Below are positions 36,566-48,516 of a stretch of DNA of 64,000 nt, in pieces. Position numbers and translations under genes: made by a program. Positions within the stretch are counted from its first letter, which is position 1; every line of letters starts with the position of its first letter. This DNA is from Prototheca cutis (lineage: Eukaryota; Chlorophyta; Trebouxiophyceae; Chlorellales; Chlorellaceae): contig BCIH01000004.1 in the NCBI GenBank assembly GCA_002897115.2, positions 1,173,954 through 1,237,953 of the forward strand, in the 5' to 3' direction. The notes beneath the pieces were generated by a model. It was given only the letters and a program-made list of their open reading frames with translations. It did no database searches and had not been told where the DNA came from.

Positions 36566-36870
36566 GGCATGCCTCCCAAACAAATTGCCCGTTTGCCCAC
36601 ATTCCCTAGCCGCGTCGCTCAGGTGATTGGGTTGGGTTCCTTCTTGGCAGCAGGACAGGTCTTGCAAGGAGGTTTTAGAAGGTCCTGGAAATTGACTCCC
36701 TGACACGACACTTGTTGCAACTCGGTGGTCCATCATTGCGGTGGTCCATCATTGAGGTGGTCCACCTTCCTCTTGCCCTGTGGGGGGTGACAATTCACAG
36801 CCATCAGTGATGCCCAGCAACCCCCGGGGTGATGTGACACTGTTGCTGGCTGAGCTGGTCGCATTATTTT
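36566..36870 (+). mobile_element. Dispersed repeat, copy A (internally deleted)
   Basis: This stretch shares several blocks in the same order with 56910-57420: GGCATGCCTCCCAAACAAA, GGGTTGGGTTCCTTCT, CATTGAGGTGGTCCACCTT and GACACTGTTGCTGGCTGAGC. Copy A lacks about 200 bp that copy B carries, including the Fanzor-like coding end. Near the junction it has a triplicated 18-bp unit (GGTGGTCCATCATT type, 36723-36770). It is best read as a non-autonomous or decayed derivative of the same element. Ends were not defined. Confidence 0.65.
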
Positions 36871-37223
36871 CGCCCTGCACGGTACTTTAGGCCCCGACGG
36901 GGACCCGGCAGATAGGACATCGCATATCCCAAACTAAAGGTTGCAGAATTCCAGATACATTACGTGCATGCATGCATCCCATGGCTTGCACCTTCGGCGT
37001 GTCGAGTTTCTGGACATCGTGTTGGCGAGCAGTTGACCGACGACGTTCGATTCTCTCCCGGTGACAGAACAGTGGTCGTGCACCAGACAAAAACGAGGAA
37101 TAGCTTTCGCATGTGCCCTTTCAATGTGTCACACGAAATAGCAGATATTTGTCGGAAGGATATTGTCCATTCGGCGCGCAGCCGAGCACCATGGCCCCTC
37201 CTGGCGTCGGCTGCCGGGAGACC
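36871..37223. promoter_or_regulatory. Upstream region of the dynein LC1 gene
   Basis: No separate gene is seen. The region must hold the LC1 promoter and perhaps a short 5' exon encoding the missing N-terminal residues of that protein. Confidence 0.35.
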
Positions 37224-37902
37224 ATGTCGAAACGCAAAGGGACACCCTGGGCCGAGGTGCTCAAGGTGGACCTCACCGGCGCCTGCCCTCCCATCGAGCG
37301 CATGGACAATTCGCTGTCCCATTTGTCCAACTGCCGACACCTCGCCCTGAGTACCAACAACATTGAGAAGATCGGCTCCCTGGCAGGCCTGGGCTCCCTG
37401 GAGATCCTGTCTCTAGGCCGAAACTGCATCAAGAAGCTGGAAAACCTGGAAGGTGTGGCAGGCACGCTGCGAGAACTCTGGATCTCCTACAATTCCATCG
37501 ATAAACTGGTGAGGGGGCTGTCCCCTTTGTTCGTTTTCGAGAGGGATGACAATGCCATCAGCAACCTGCGCCGGCCAGCCACGTGAGACTGTCACCTACT
37601 CCCTCACACCTCAACCTCCCCCAACGCCCCCGAAGGCTGGCATCGAGCGCGTCCCTGGCTTGCGTGTGCTCTACATCTCAAACAACCGCATCCGAGACTG
37701 GGCCGAGGTCGAGCGGCTGAGCTGCCTGCCAGGTCTGGAGGAGCTGGTACTGGCAGGAAACCCGCTCCATGCGGAAGCCCTCGCCGCGGGTACCGGCCCG
37801 GCCTACCGCACCGAAGTGGTGCGGCGACTGCCGAAGCTCAAGAAGCTGGACGGCGTGCCCGTGGACGTGGAAGAGCGGGAGGCTGCCCGTGCCAAAACTT
37901 GA
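37224..37902 (+). CDS. DNAL1: Axonemal outer-arm dynein light chain 1 (leucine-rich repeat)
   Basis: Two exons, 37224-37508 and 37636-37902, close in phase to 183 residues. The leucine-rich repeats read CRHLALSTNNIEKIGSL, LEILSLGRNCIKKLENLEG and LRELWISYNSIDKL, then LRVLYISNNRIRDW and LEELVLAGNPL. The tail RLPKLKKLDGVPVDVEERE follows. This is near-diagnostic for LC1, which binds the motor domain of the gamma heavy chain in the outer dynein arm of cilia. The Chlamydomonas protein is 198 residues and has an N-terminal helix (about 15 more residues) not seen here, so a short upstream exon may be missing. The ATG at 37224 is the best start within this exon. Its presence points to a flagellated stage. 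Confidence 0.9.
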
Positions 37903-38126
37903 GAATCTGTTGCCTGTTTTTTTTGCTGGAGATGCGCGCCGTGGCCCAGGGGGCTCTTAGTGGACTGCTGCTTTTCAAAATTCCTGACAGTCTAGTGATC
38001 CCACCCCTCCGGCGTCGACCCCAAGCCAACCCTACTGTATCGATCAATCCATCAGTCAAGAGAGGTTTCACACGGGGGGAGCAGCAGAGGTGTCCATCAC
38101 CATAGACCCAGCTCCGTTGGGCAATC

Positions 38127-39234
38127 TCACTGGGGCGGTGGGGGCCGCATGCCTGGGGGTGGCATGGACGGGCGGTATCCTGGTGGAGGCATGCTCGGCC
38201 GGTAGCCCGGGGGTGGCATCCCCGGAGGCGGCATGCCCGGCCGGTAGCCCGGTGGTGGCATCCCCGGAGGGGGCATGCCCGGCGGCGGCCCCGCCGGCCG
38301 CATCACCGGCGCACCCTGCATCTGTGGCCGAGGCATCATCACGCCTGGCGCCGGGGCGCCATACCCAGCCGCAGGGCCCGCCAGGCCCGCCGGCGCCGTG
38401 CCCGGAACGGCGCCCACGGGCATGCCCCGCCCGGCCGCCCGGCCCAGACCTGGGCCGCCAGCCGCGCCTGGGGCCGGTTTGGCCAACCTCGACTCATCGG
38501 CTGGTGGTGGCCCCTCAATCGTCAGATCCATGACCTCATCGCCACGCACAATCACCAGACCCAGCACGCGCCGTTGCTCCCGCTGCAGTGTTTGTGATTC
38601 ACGATTCGTGGGGGTGGGGAGGGCGTTGACATGCGTGGGCGCTTGCAAGAGAACCGGCACATGGACGGTGAAGCCTGCCATGCGCTGGGCTCAGGCCGCT
38701 TCTCAAACAACGCCACCCAGCAAATGATTCTGTACACACAAAGCAATCAAATCCGCACCTCGTCCTCCGGGATGCCCTTCTTTGGCGGCAGTCTCCGGTA
38801 CTCCTCGGCATCTCCCAGCACCAGGTTCATGTGCCTGTCAAATGCCATGAACCTGTGGCAGGAGCAGAGCGCCGTTGTCAGAGGTCTTGATCAGGGATTC
38901 AGGCTGTGTGGACACTATGCTGTACCTGTGGCACCCAAAAAACTCCTTGAAGAGCTGCTGGCGCCCCTCCCCAGCCCCAGGCGGCCACACGACACTGCCC
39001 CAAGTGTCTTACCTCCCCACAATCTGCCGCTTGTCGGCGAGCGTCACCCGCATGCCTGCATGACGTACATTGCCGGAGTTCCTGTCATAATTGTAAGCCC
39101 ACGCGAAGCGCAGCATGGGCCAGTGTGCCCAGTACGGACAACCTCTGCACCAGGCCACTCACAGTGATGGCCCCACCCGCACACTCACGGAAGTTGATGT
39201 ACTGCAGGAGTTTGCTCGTCTTAGACAGCGACAT
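38127..39234 (-). CDS. SNRPB: Spliceosomal Sm protein B (SmB/SmN)
   Basis: Exons (complement) 39189-39234, 39013-39055, 38759-38852 and 38127-38582 close in phase to 212 residues. The start [16 protein letters not shown] joins [14 protein letters not shown]. Sm1 ([19 protein letters not shown]) and Sm2 ([24 protein letters not shown]) follow in order. The tail is rich in Pro, Gly and Met, with repeats of GMPPPG and GYRP-type units, as in plant and animal SmB. SmB is one of seven Sm proteins forming the ring on U1, U2, U4 and U5 snRNAs. Four exons with short introns. The repeat-rich tail is nearly perfect at DNA level, so copy number may vary between strains. Confidence 0.95.
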
Positions 39235-39985
39235 TGTGCCTCGATTCGCTCCTCGACAAGCGCACTCGACTGCTGCTGCTGCGTAAGCTAGGGGGATGGC
39301 TCCCACGGCACGGGCCGTGCACCACCGAGCTGCTCGGCGAGCCGCTCCTCACTCCAATCTCACAACTCGCGCTGGATGCCCTATGGGACAGGGAGAATTA
39401 TAAAATCTAATCGTGCACCGTGTGTCCAACCGCAGATAGGCATTGGTACAGTCAGGCATTTCCGGGGAGCGCCCGGGTGCCTGTGCTCCCGTACGTTCTC
39501 CCCACCCAGCACGGATGGAGGGGGGAGATTGGAGGTAGGTGTCGTTTGTTTGCCCAAATCAATCCTCCTTCCCGCCACCTTGTGGGTTCTTGTGATGCCA
39601 TGCTGTGCCATTCCTCACTGTACTGCCACGCTGAAAATGCGATCACAGATGCAACGAGCAGGAAGGTATGATGTGCATGAGAGTAGAACCATCGGATGCC
39701 GTTCAGATGACCGGTGGAGCAGGCTTGGCCTCCCATCCTGGCGCCAGGACCACGCCGGTGACATGGCCAAAAATCAATCGCCAAAGCCATGGCCCCCCCC
39801 AAAAAGGCCCCAGAAATAACACAGGAGGATGACCGACAGCATGTGGTGCCAAAATTCGATCCATCTACCACATGCACCGTGCAGCGCACGTCAGGGATAC
39901 TGCAGTCTGGAATCGCCACCGGACGCACCCGCTTCCCGAGAGTTCTGCAAGCTCGTGTCAAGCGTGCCATTGCCATCACGACTCC
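39235..39985. other. Intergenic region upstream of SmB and downstream of the acyl-activating enzyme
   Basis: These 751 bp have no recognised gene. The right end should carry the 3' UTR of the acyl-activating enzyme and the left end the SmB promoter. Short open frames do not resemble known proteins. Confidence 0.45.
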
Positions 39986-42717
39986 TTAAAGCTTAGCGCG
40001 GACGGCCATGAGCTCGTCTCGCAGCACCCGGCGCATGACCTTGTTGGCCGAGTTGCGGGGAAGGGCATCACGGATGATGACCCTATGCACGCGGAACAGG
40101 GGGTTTAGATGGTCCGAGATGGCCTTCTGGGAGTGCTTTGCCAGTGAAGTGGCGTCAGACGGAGTGCCGTCCCTGGTCCCTGCTTGCTTGCTCAACACCA
40201 CAAAAAGGTGGAGCTGGTCGGGCCCACCACCCGGCGCGGGGCAGGCCACGGCCGCGCACTCGAGCACTCCCGGGACGTTGCCAACGACTGCTCTCTCAAG
40301 CTCGGCAGAGCTGGTCTTGATGCCGCCCAGGTTCATGGTGTCGTCGGCGCGGCCCAAAGCGCGGTATATGCCGCCGGGCAGGCGTGCCATGTCATCGCCG
40401 TGCCTGCGGAGAGAGTACCGCGTCCGTGGCCCGGAGGGCATGCCGGCGTGGTACACCTCGCTGTGGTTGCGGTTGAGTAGCAGCTGCGATTGGCCGATGG
40501 AGGGCACGGCGACGGCGAGTTCGCCCGTTACGGGGGATGCATCGCCGTGCGGCGACAAGCCGCCTTCGCGCTGCATGATCACGATCTGTGTCCCCACGAC
40601 CGGAGTGCTAAACGTAGACGGCACCTGGGGCTGGACGAGGGTGTTGCTCATAAACGCGCCGCCGAGCTCTGTCCCGCCGCAGTACTCGACGACGGGTGCA
40701 TACCCCGCGCGGGCCGACAGCCAGTGCGAGTCGTCGGGGGCCGAAGCCTCGCCCGTGGAGCTGAAGCAACGCACGGCAGACCAGTCCAGGCCACGCATGC
40801 AGTTGCTGGAACGCCAGGCCTTGACCACCGAGGGGACGAGGCCCAGCATCGTCACACGTGCGGCACACACAAACTCGCCAAATGGCCGTGCGGTGGGTGC
40901 GCCCTCGAACAACGCCACCGTCGCGCCGTTGAGCAGCGCCGCGTACAGGAGCCAGGGGCCCATCATCCAGCCCAGACTCGTCGGCCACGCCACCACGTCC
41001 CCGGGCCGCACGTCCTGGCAGAAGAACGCGTCGGCGCCGGCGCGAAGCGGCGTGGCGTGCGTGAATGGAATGGCCTTGGGTTCTCCGGTCGTTCCGCTGC
41101 TGAACAGCACGTTCGTTGGCGCCTCTGGTGCCGCAGCAACTGCAGGTGCAACACCCGCCCCTGGAGGGGCTGCGCGTCCCAGGAACGCCGCCCACGTCGC
41201 GTCCCCAGGCCGCAGCTTGGCCAGCACCGCATCTCCGGCGCGAGCGGGCAACACGACAGCTGGCGGGGCCCCGGCCGCCACCACGCGCGGAAACAGGGGC
41301 AGGCGCTTTCCGCCCCGGCGGACCGCGTCCTGGGTGAAGATGGCTCGCGCGCCCGAGATGCGGAGCCGCGTCGCGATTTCTTCGGCGGAGAAGCTGTCGG
41401 CAATGGAAATCACCACGCACCCAGCCAGCACGCAGCCCAGGTAAATCACCACGGCGTCGGGTGTGAGCACCATGTCCACGGCAACGGGCGTCCCGGGCCC
41501 AAACCCAGACGCCTGCAGGGCCAGCGCCACGTGCCCCGCGCGCCGATGCAGTTCGCCCAACGTCATCGTGCCCAACGTAGTAGGAGCTCCCTCCCAGGCC
41601 CAGACCAGCGCCGTGCGGTCAGGGTCACGCCCGGTCAGCGCGCACTCGGCAATGTTCAGCTGGCCGTCGGGGAACCACGACATCTGGTCAGGGTCCTCGT
41701 GCCGCGCCAGCACCCTGCATGGGCGGGGTGGTCGTAGCTTGATTGATGGTAGGTGCATTTATTTTACGACAACTTCCAAACACCTGGAGTTTACATGCTG
41801 CCATTCACATGTCTCACCAGCTGAGCCCATGTCTGGTTGGCCGACGCGCGTCCACTGCGTATCCAGCTTGGAATGCAGCAGCCCAATGAGCGCAAACATG
41901 CCCCCCCCCGACAGGAAAACACCTTTGCACCTGCTGGGCGGGACCTGGAAGTGGATGCGGAGCTGCTCGAGCACCGCTGGCCAGAAGCAGTCGGGGTCTT
42001 CGAATGAGATTCGTTGCAGCAGGGGCCAGTCCTCGGTGGGGTCCCCCGTCCGCAGCCGCCGCCACAGCTCATTGCCCTGCATTGCTTGCACGGGTCGACA
42101 GCGCCTGAGCCTTGTCCAGCGACTCAATTTCCTCCAAAGGAAAAAAAATACCCACCCACCTGCCAGGAGCGCATGAACTTGGCGACGTTGGTGTCACGCA
42201 TGCCGTCGGTGTCCGGGACCCAGGTCGGTGGCGGGCCGTGCACAGAGGCATCCCAGCCCGTGTACACGGCCTCGTACAGCTTCTTGTGCAGCTCAAAGGG
42301 GAGATCGGGCTTGAGAACATTCTTGCTCACGAGGCGCCACAGCTGGGAGTTGGGGGGGAGGGAGGAGAAAATGTCAGAGACGTTAAAATTTGGAGTAGAT
42401 GCAGATTTGACAATGAAAGAATTCCCAATGGCGTTGTCCTGAACATCGCTATCCACATTTCACACACAGTGGGCGCATCTGGAAATCTGCAGCATTTCTC
42501 ATGCTTGTCCATTCCGGCCGTGGTCCGCGGCCGACACCCGAACGGGTGGCCCTCGGGCAGCCCACCCCCAACAGCGACTTACCTGTGGGAGCTCTAGTCC
42601 ATCTGCACCCTCCAGAGTTTCACGCAATTTGGGCAGGACGATGCCGACGTCCTGTGCCGTCATCTTGCACGCTGCGAGATCATCGAAATTCAGGGCCCGA
42701 AGTTCCGGCACCCCCAT
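39986..42717 (-). CDS. Peroxisomal acyl-activating enzyme, AAE17/AAE18 type
   Basis: Exons (complement) 42583-42717, 42160-42342, 41931-42076 and 39986-41714 close in phase to 730 residues, the size of plant AAE17/18. The acetyl-CoA-synthetase-like N-terminal part includes SQLWRLVSKNVLKP-type sequence and SFEDPDCFWPAVLEQL, then SWFPDGQLNIAEC. The AMP-binding core has the P-loop FSSGTTGEPKAIPFTH, STGEASAPDDSHWL, the CGGTELGG motif and LRRHGDDMARLPGG with GRADDTMNLGGIKTS. The catalytic lysine is in RNSANKVMRR. The protein ends in A-K-L, a type 1 peroxisomal targeting signal. The family forms acyl-CoA (or acyl-AMP) from a carboxylate, ATP and CoA; Arabidopsis AAE18 can act on 2,4-DB, but the native substrate is unknown. 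Confidence 0.92.
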
Positions 42718-43066
42718 CCTGCCTCTTTACCGCTGCGCACACCTCAGAATCGTTGCAGACAGGAGTGTGCAATTATGTCGCATGGATGTGGCAGTTCCAC
42801 AAACAGTTGTTGGCCTACAATGGTTCTTTTCACCGGCAAGCTCACCCGCGGGTTGGCTTACGCCGTGACGCGATGGCTGACGCGGCACAGAATTTTAAGC
42901 TGCCAGCGCAGCATTCGAATGATGAGAGAATTTCCCTTCTGCGCTTTTACCAACCCCACTCATCATTACAGCATTTCAATGTCATTTGTCTAGTTAACGA
43001 AATTCCAGTTTACGCAGGGGAATCCAACAACCCCCCCAGCTGGAGGAGCAATTGACCCCAAGATGA
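42718..43066. other. Intergenic region between two minus-strand genes
   Basis: No coding signal is visible. It should contain the promoter of the acyl-activating enzyme gene and the 3' UTR of the peptidoglycan-binding-domain gene. Confidence 0.4.
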
Positions 43067-45420
43067 TCAGCGCCGGGACAGGCGGGCGGGCTTGTGGAGC
43101 TGAATGGGCCGGTTGGTCACGACCACCGTATCCTCTGGCAGACCCGGCACCGCAGTCACCACGGCGCGGTCAACAGCGTCGAGCGGCTCTGGGTCTGGGC
43201 CGGCAGCATCGGGCCACCCGGGACGATTGGGCACCGCCCCCAGCTCCGTACCCACCAGCAGGACCGTCCGGCTCGGCGCAGGCCCAGCTGCCGTGGTTGA
43301 GCGTGTCGAAAACGCCGCTGCCCTGTCGTCGGCACCAGGCTCCGTCGCCAGATCGACAAAGTGCCTGGGCGCGGCAGGATGCTGTGTGCTCGACGGCCCA
43401 GAGGCAGCAGGGCGTTGTGTGACCGAGCCCTCGGTCTGAGCCCGTGGGCGACTGGGCCTGCCCTGACTCTGCGCACTGTGCTGCTCCAGATCAAGCGCGT
43501 GCACATTGGGACGTTCTGCCCGGCGCTGTGGGTGGGCTGCTGCCCGGCCTGCCTGCGGCCTGACTTGCCGGATGGCGCTGCCGTCAGCCACGAGCAGCTG
43601 CTTCACCTGGTTGTAGACAGCCTTGCCGCCATAGTAGTGCCCTGCCATGATTGGTGGGAAGTGAAGAAGCTGCTGTCGATCCAAGAGTCCGTGGGTGGAC
43701 TTACACGGCCCCAGCCTAGGGACGATTCTGTATTTTGATTTTCTTTGAATCTTGTCCACGGCACTTTCTCCCCTCCAATCCAGCCCTGCCCATCACAACG
43801 CGTCGCACCGTATTTGCAGGGTGGCAGGCCCGCCTCTGAGGCTCCATGGCCTGACTCGTCAGCCACCCCGGCCAGCGGCTTTGACGCCGATTTCTGCAGC
43901 AACAGGATTTCGGGGATTGGAGCAGAATGAATTTGACACAAAAATCTTGAAACAAAAAAAGGAGGCAGCCTGGCGAGATGGATGCCAGTTTCCATAATCC
44001 ACATGGCACCAACCCCCCCTTCCTGATGCACCTGGGGAGTCCGGGATCCGCGGCCCTTGCCCTTGAGGGGGCCCAGGTGCCGCTGCAGCTCCTCGTCCGT
44101 CAACCTCGAGGGTTTTGCCCTGGACGGTTTGGCGTCGGGGAGTGGTGTCGCCTCGGCAGCGTACCCGAATTCATCGCCAGGCGGCCCTCGCAAGCCTTCC
44201 GGCCTGTGGCCGGCGAGGCGCCGCCCAAGACCGAGGGCTCCCGCGCCGCGCCTGATGGCAAGAGCAAGGAGACCGAGCGCCACCAGCCCAGCACCCAGGG
44301 CAGGGGTGCCCGGGCCCGCCTGCAATGGCAGGCACCCAGCGGAGCCGGCGGGAACCGCTACTGCACTTGTAGAGGCATCTACCATCGATGCCTGAGAGGC
44401 AGCAGACTCTGCCTGCTCCATGGCTCGGGTCATGATGCTCCCGCTTTCTATGTCGGACACCGGCGCTTCCGCCTGCCCCGAGGCCCTGGCATCCAGCTCT
44501 GGGGTGAGATCCTCCAGCTCCGTTTCCTGTTTTGAGAGCCATCATGGGAACGAAGCAAAAGGCGTCTTTTTCCTGTCAAGTTCAACACCATGAGACAAAA
44601 TAGGACCCAAGTGCTGCTGAGAGGAGTAAGTCTTCGCAACCACCCTTTGACACTCTCCTCCCATGTTCACCTTTTGCCTCAGGTACTCCAGTTTGCTGGT
44701 GGTGTTAAAGGTCCCTGTGACAGCCAGTCCGCTGTCCCGCTGCCAGTCCTCGACCGCCTCCCGAGTCACGCTTCCAAAATACCCGCTAAAGCCCTCTCCT
44801 GCATGGGTGTACGGCACCGGTGTTTCCCAGGTATTGCTTGCTTTTCCCTACCCACGCTGCAGCGCAATTACATCAATGGAATCTAAGAATGCATGTCGCA
44901 GTCAACGTACCGGCATTGAAGTAGGATCGTTCGCTGAGGAACATCTGCAGTGCAGCGACATCGGGCCCAAAGCTGCCCTGCTCCAGCGTTGCCTTCCCAA
45001 ACTGGTGAAGCGGGCAGCCCTGGGATTGCAGCTCCCTTACCTTTGCATCCAGTCGGGCCTGGGTCATCTGCACATGTGCAAGGGGATGGGCCACGTCATG
45101 AAAGGATGTCTCGGCATCGGCGCGGGGCGTCAGGTGCGCATGTGCTGAACGACAGCTCGCACCAAAGCCCGCGCGGCAGTCCTCCGTGGCTCCGAGCTGC
45201 CGGGCTTCGACAACAACACATTGCCTGCGCGAATGAATGGGTGTGATGCCTCTCAGCTGCGCGTCGGTCCGTCTTCACCGCAGCGGCACCGCACAAGCCG
45301 ATGCACCGGGCGTGGGCTCCGGCACGCACCTACGGAGCCCCGGTGGGTCTTCCCGGGAAGGCCCCTCTGGGTGCCCAGGCCGCGCGCCTGCGCCTGGAAG
45401 GCCTTCATTGCAGCGTGTCT
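43067..45420 (-). CDS. Peptidoglycan-binding-like domain protein with one membrane helix
   Basis: Exons (complement) 44911-45224, 44671-44798, 44010-44526 and 43067-43641 close in phase; a first exon ending near 45320-45360 is likely but its junction is unresolved. The start may be the ATG near 45409. The N-terminus is Arg/Gly-rich, compatible with a plastid transit peptide. The PG_binding_1-type domain reads LEQGSFGPDVAALQMFLSER, then GYFGSVTREAVEDWQRDSG and VTGTFNTTSK. An acidic linker, a single hydrophobic helix (LGAGLVALGLLALAI) and a charged stretch follow. The tail begins GHYYGGKAVYNQVKQLL, is low in complexity and ends at 43067. Plants and algae keep such domains in plastid proteins, a trace of cyanobacterial wall binding. 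Role unknown. Confidence 0.65.
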
Positions 45421-45663
45421 AAGCTCCACTGGGGGTCGCAGGCCGCACATTTGGATGGGAGCTGTTCGGTCCCGCGAACAGCCGGGGAGGGGGCTAGATT
45501 CAAATGAGTTCTCGTTTGAGGAGCAAACCCTGCACGTGACTGCTTACCCCAGCCATCCCGTATTGGGAATGTCCCGCACAAAACCCTCGCAGCCTCCCCA
45601 CACTTCGGCATGCATGCGTGTAAGTTGATGTTTTATATGTGATTTGCCGCGTGCATCACGACC

Positions 45664-47666
45664 ATGGATTCTCCGAGACGCCCCCAGCTTCCCCCGATGC
45701 CCAAGAAGGACATCATCAGCGACCCCCCGGTGCTGGGCATGAACCCCCGCCGGTTGGCGATCAGCTTCTTGCTCCAGGCCTCGGTGCTGAGCATCGTGGC
45801 GTATCAGATGATGAGGAATGGCCAAATGGAAGTGATCACAAACTACATCGAGTCCGTAAACCCTTGGTCCAAAGCGTGCGGGCTCCTGGACGCCAAAGAG
45901 TTTATCCTCCTCTCCGACAACGTCGTGCGGCCCTTTGGCACCGCTCCCGGATATGGTGAGAATGGCAATGGTATTGAAATGGGTCTTCATGTGTCTTGGG
46001 CTGGGACCAGGCGACAGCCAAGATGTCAGTGTTGGCTGCTGCGGGTTGAAGCTCTCCTGCATCCCTGCGCCGGCGGCTCATGGCCCCTGGGCCACCCGCC
46101 CACCCGTTCACCTGACACCCATGAACGCTCATTCCACCCACAGTGCATGTGCGGGGTCGGAGCATCGTGTCGGTGGTCACGGCACCAGGCGTCACGGATC
46201 GCCAGGCGTTTGCGGCGCGCTACGTGCAGGCCAACCCGGCGGCTGCGGTGCTGGACTATGGCAGTGCGTTCATTGGCCCCGGGCTGGTGGACGTGCACGT
46301 GCACATCAACACGCCCGGCCGCGACGACTGGGAGGGCGTGGCCTCGGCCACACGCGCCGCGGCGGCGGGCGGGATCACCACCCTGCTGGACATGCCCCTG
46401 AACAGCGAGCCCGTGACAACGAGCGTCGCCAACCTCAAGGCCAAGCGTGCCGCGTGGCGCAGCGCCGCCGCCGTCGACGTCGCCGCCTGGGCGGGTATCG
46501 TCCCGGCCAACGCCCACGACGGCCGCACGCTGCGTGCACTGCACGCCGCGGGGGCGCGCGGGTTCAAGTCGTTCATGTCGCCCTCGGGCATGGACTCGTT
46601 TCCAAACGTCTCCCTGGCCGACATCGCCGCGGCAGTGCCGGTGCTGAAGCAGCTGGGCGCACCTTACCTCATCCACGCGGAGCTGGTGGACGGCGAGGTG
46701 GACCCCGTCAAGGACCCCCGCTCTTATTCCGAGTTTCTCGCACGCAGGCCAGAGCGCTACGAGATCAATGCCATCCGTGGCATCATCGATATCCTCCGCA
46801 AAGGTTCGGATGGATGGACTTGGGGTGAAGTTGCTGTGGGCGGGAGGGGCGGGAAGGCGGCTGGTGTGGCCCCTTGGGCCCATTTCTGACGCTGTTCTTT
46901 ATGCCTCATCCATGTCTCCGCTGGACACTGATCACTCACAAAATTCAGCCCAACAACCCTGCCTGGCAGCCCACTACCCCACTCTTATGCAGATAAGACC
47001 CAGGCGCGGCCTGGATTTGTAGTGCACATTGTCCACTTGGTTGCTGGCAGCATGCTGCCTGAGCTCGCTGCCGCCAAGGCCGAGGGTCTGCCCATCAGCG
47101 TGGAGACCTGCCCCCACTACTTGGTGTTTGCGGCGGAGGACGTCGCCGCCGGGGACACACGGTTCTCATGCATGCCGCCCATCCGCAGCGCGGCGAACCG
47201 CGAGGCGCTGTGGGCAGGCCTGGCCGCGGGCACCATCGACATCCTGGCGAGCGACCACTCGCCCTCCCCCCCCGAACTCAAGCGCCTGGACACGGGCGAT
47301 TTCACCGCGGCGTGGGGCGGCATCGCAGGTCTGCAGTACTGCCTGCCGGCCTCCTGGCACGGGGCAGAGGCGCACGGGGTCAATGCCTCGGCGTTTTTCA
47401 ATGCGTGGGCCCGTCGGCCCGCGGCCTTGGCTGGTTTCCAGCGCCAGAAAGGAGCCCTCACCGCGGCCCATGACGCCGACATCGTCGTGTTCGACCCCGA
47501 AGCCCTCGCGGACATGAGTGAGGCGGCGCGGCTGCACCGCCACGCCGTCACACCGTACGATGGCATCGCCCTGCGCGGCAAGGTCCTGGCAACGTTCGTC
47601 AGGGGACAGCAAGTCTTTGACTCCGAGCGGGGTGTCGCCGATGGCTTCTGCGGCATGATCCTGTGA
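45664..47666 (+). CDS. ALN: Allantoinase
   Basis: Three exons, 45664-45955, 46144-46803 and 46993-47666, close in phase to 541 residues. This is a cyclic amidohydrolase of the dihydroorotase superfamily. Metal ligands are seen in GLVDVHVHIN (HxH), GFKSFMSPSG (carboxylated Lys), YLIHAE, VHIVHLV and ILASDHSPSP (Asp). The block GGITTLLDMPLNSEPVTTS and CPHYLVFAAEDV are typical of plant allantoinase. It opens the hydantoin ring of allantoin to allantoate in purine breakdown (EC 3.5.2.5) and so supports nitrogen recycling. The N-terminus has a hydrophobic helix (RRLAISFLLQASVLSIVAYQ), as plant allantoinases do, suggesting an ER or membrane-anchored form. ATG 45664 is followed by another in-frame ATG 12 codons on. 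Confidence 0.93.
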
Positions 47667-48516
47667 AGACAAAGAACATGGGCCCACCGTGCGACTTGCT
47701 TGCTTACGGGGAGCCTACGCAACCCACCCACTGGCCCAGAGGCGAGCCGATGGGTGCCGATCAATCGAACGACATCACACAGTCAAGGCCGTTCCGGTGT
47801 GCATGAGTGATGTCTCTCTGACCAGCGTTTCGTCATTGCCGGAGAGCCCAGAGGGCCAACCGTGTACGTGCGGAGGAGCTCCATCGCTCATTCGACCGAC
47901 GCGAAGAACGTGAGAGAGACGCGAGCTTTTACCTCCCACTGCTGGACGTGATGCGGTCCCCACATGCATCCCAAATTGGAGCCACCGCCTACTGCAGCCA
48001 GTGTAACACCCCTAAATGAGCTTCTCTTAGAAGCAAGCTTGCTCTCTGGGCAGAACCTTACAACCTTACACTCAGCAAGCAGTGCATTCAGTCAGTTTCG
48101 TGGATGGTGTGTGGGAGATGACCACATTCTATGCGGTCTCAAGGGCGTCATGGGCCGTCAGTACCAGTGCTTTCTGTGATAGTACAGGTCATCACCGGTG
48201 CATGCGTGCGGCCCTGTGACCAAAGCTTGCGTTTGACGTATGGGAACTGGGGTCCAACACCAGAACGGAGCCGTTCTCAGAATAGTGTCGTCTGTCGGTT
48301 GAAGGGTCGGAAAGAATCTGCCCCGGGGTGGGGATGGAGGGTGTCCAAATCAAACGATGATCTCAGGTGGCAAATATGGCAGCAGCGTCCGTGCCATGCA
48401 GGGAGGGCAATGTGGTGGCTGGGGCCGCCACTACTGCTGCCCTGGACGGCACAGAGAGTCTATGCAGAGAGAGGCGGTTTTGCATCGACGGGCATGCATG
48501 GTCGTCACGCTGCCAC
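47667..48516. other. Convergent 3' region
   Basis: These 850 bp lie between the allantoinase stop and the first GH9 stop. No coding block is recognised. A TGTAA at about 48002 is a candidate chlorophyte poly(A) signal for allantoinase. Confidence 0.4.
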
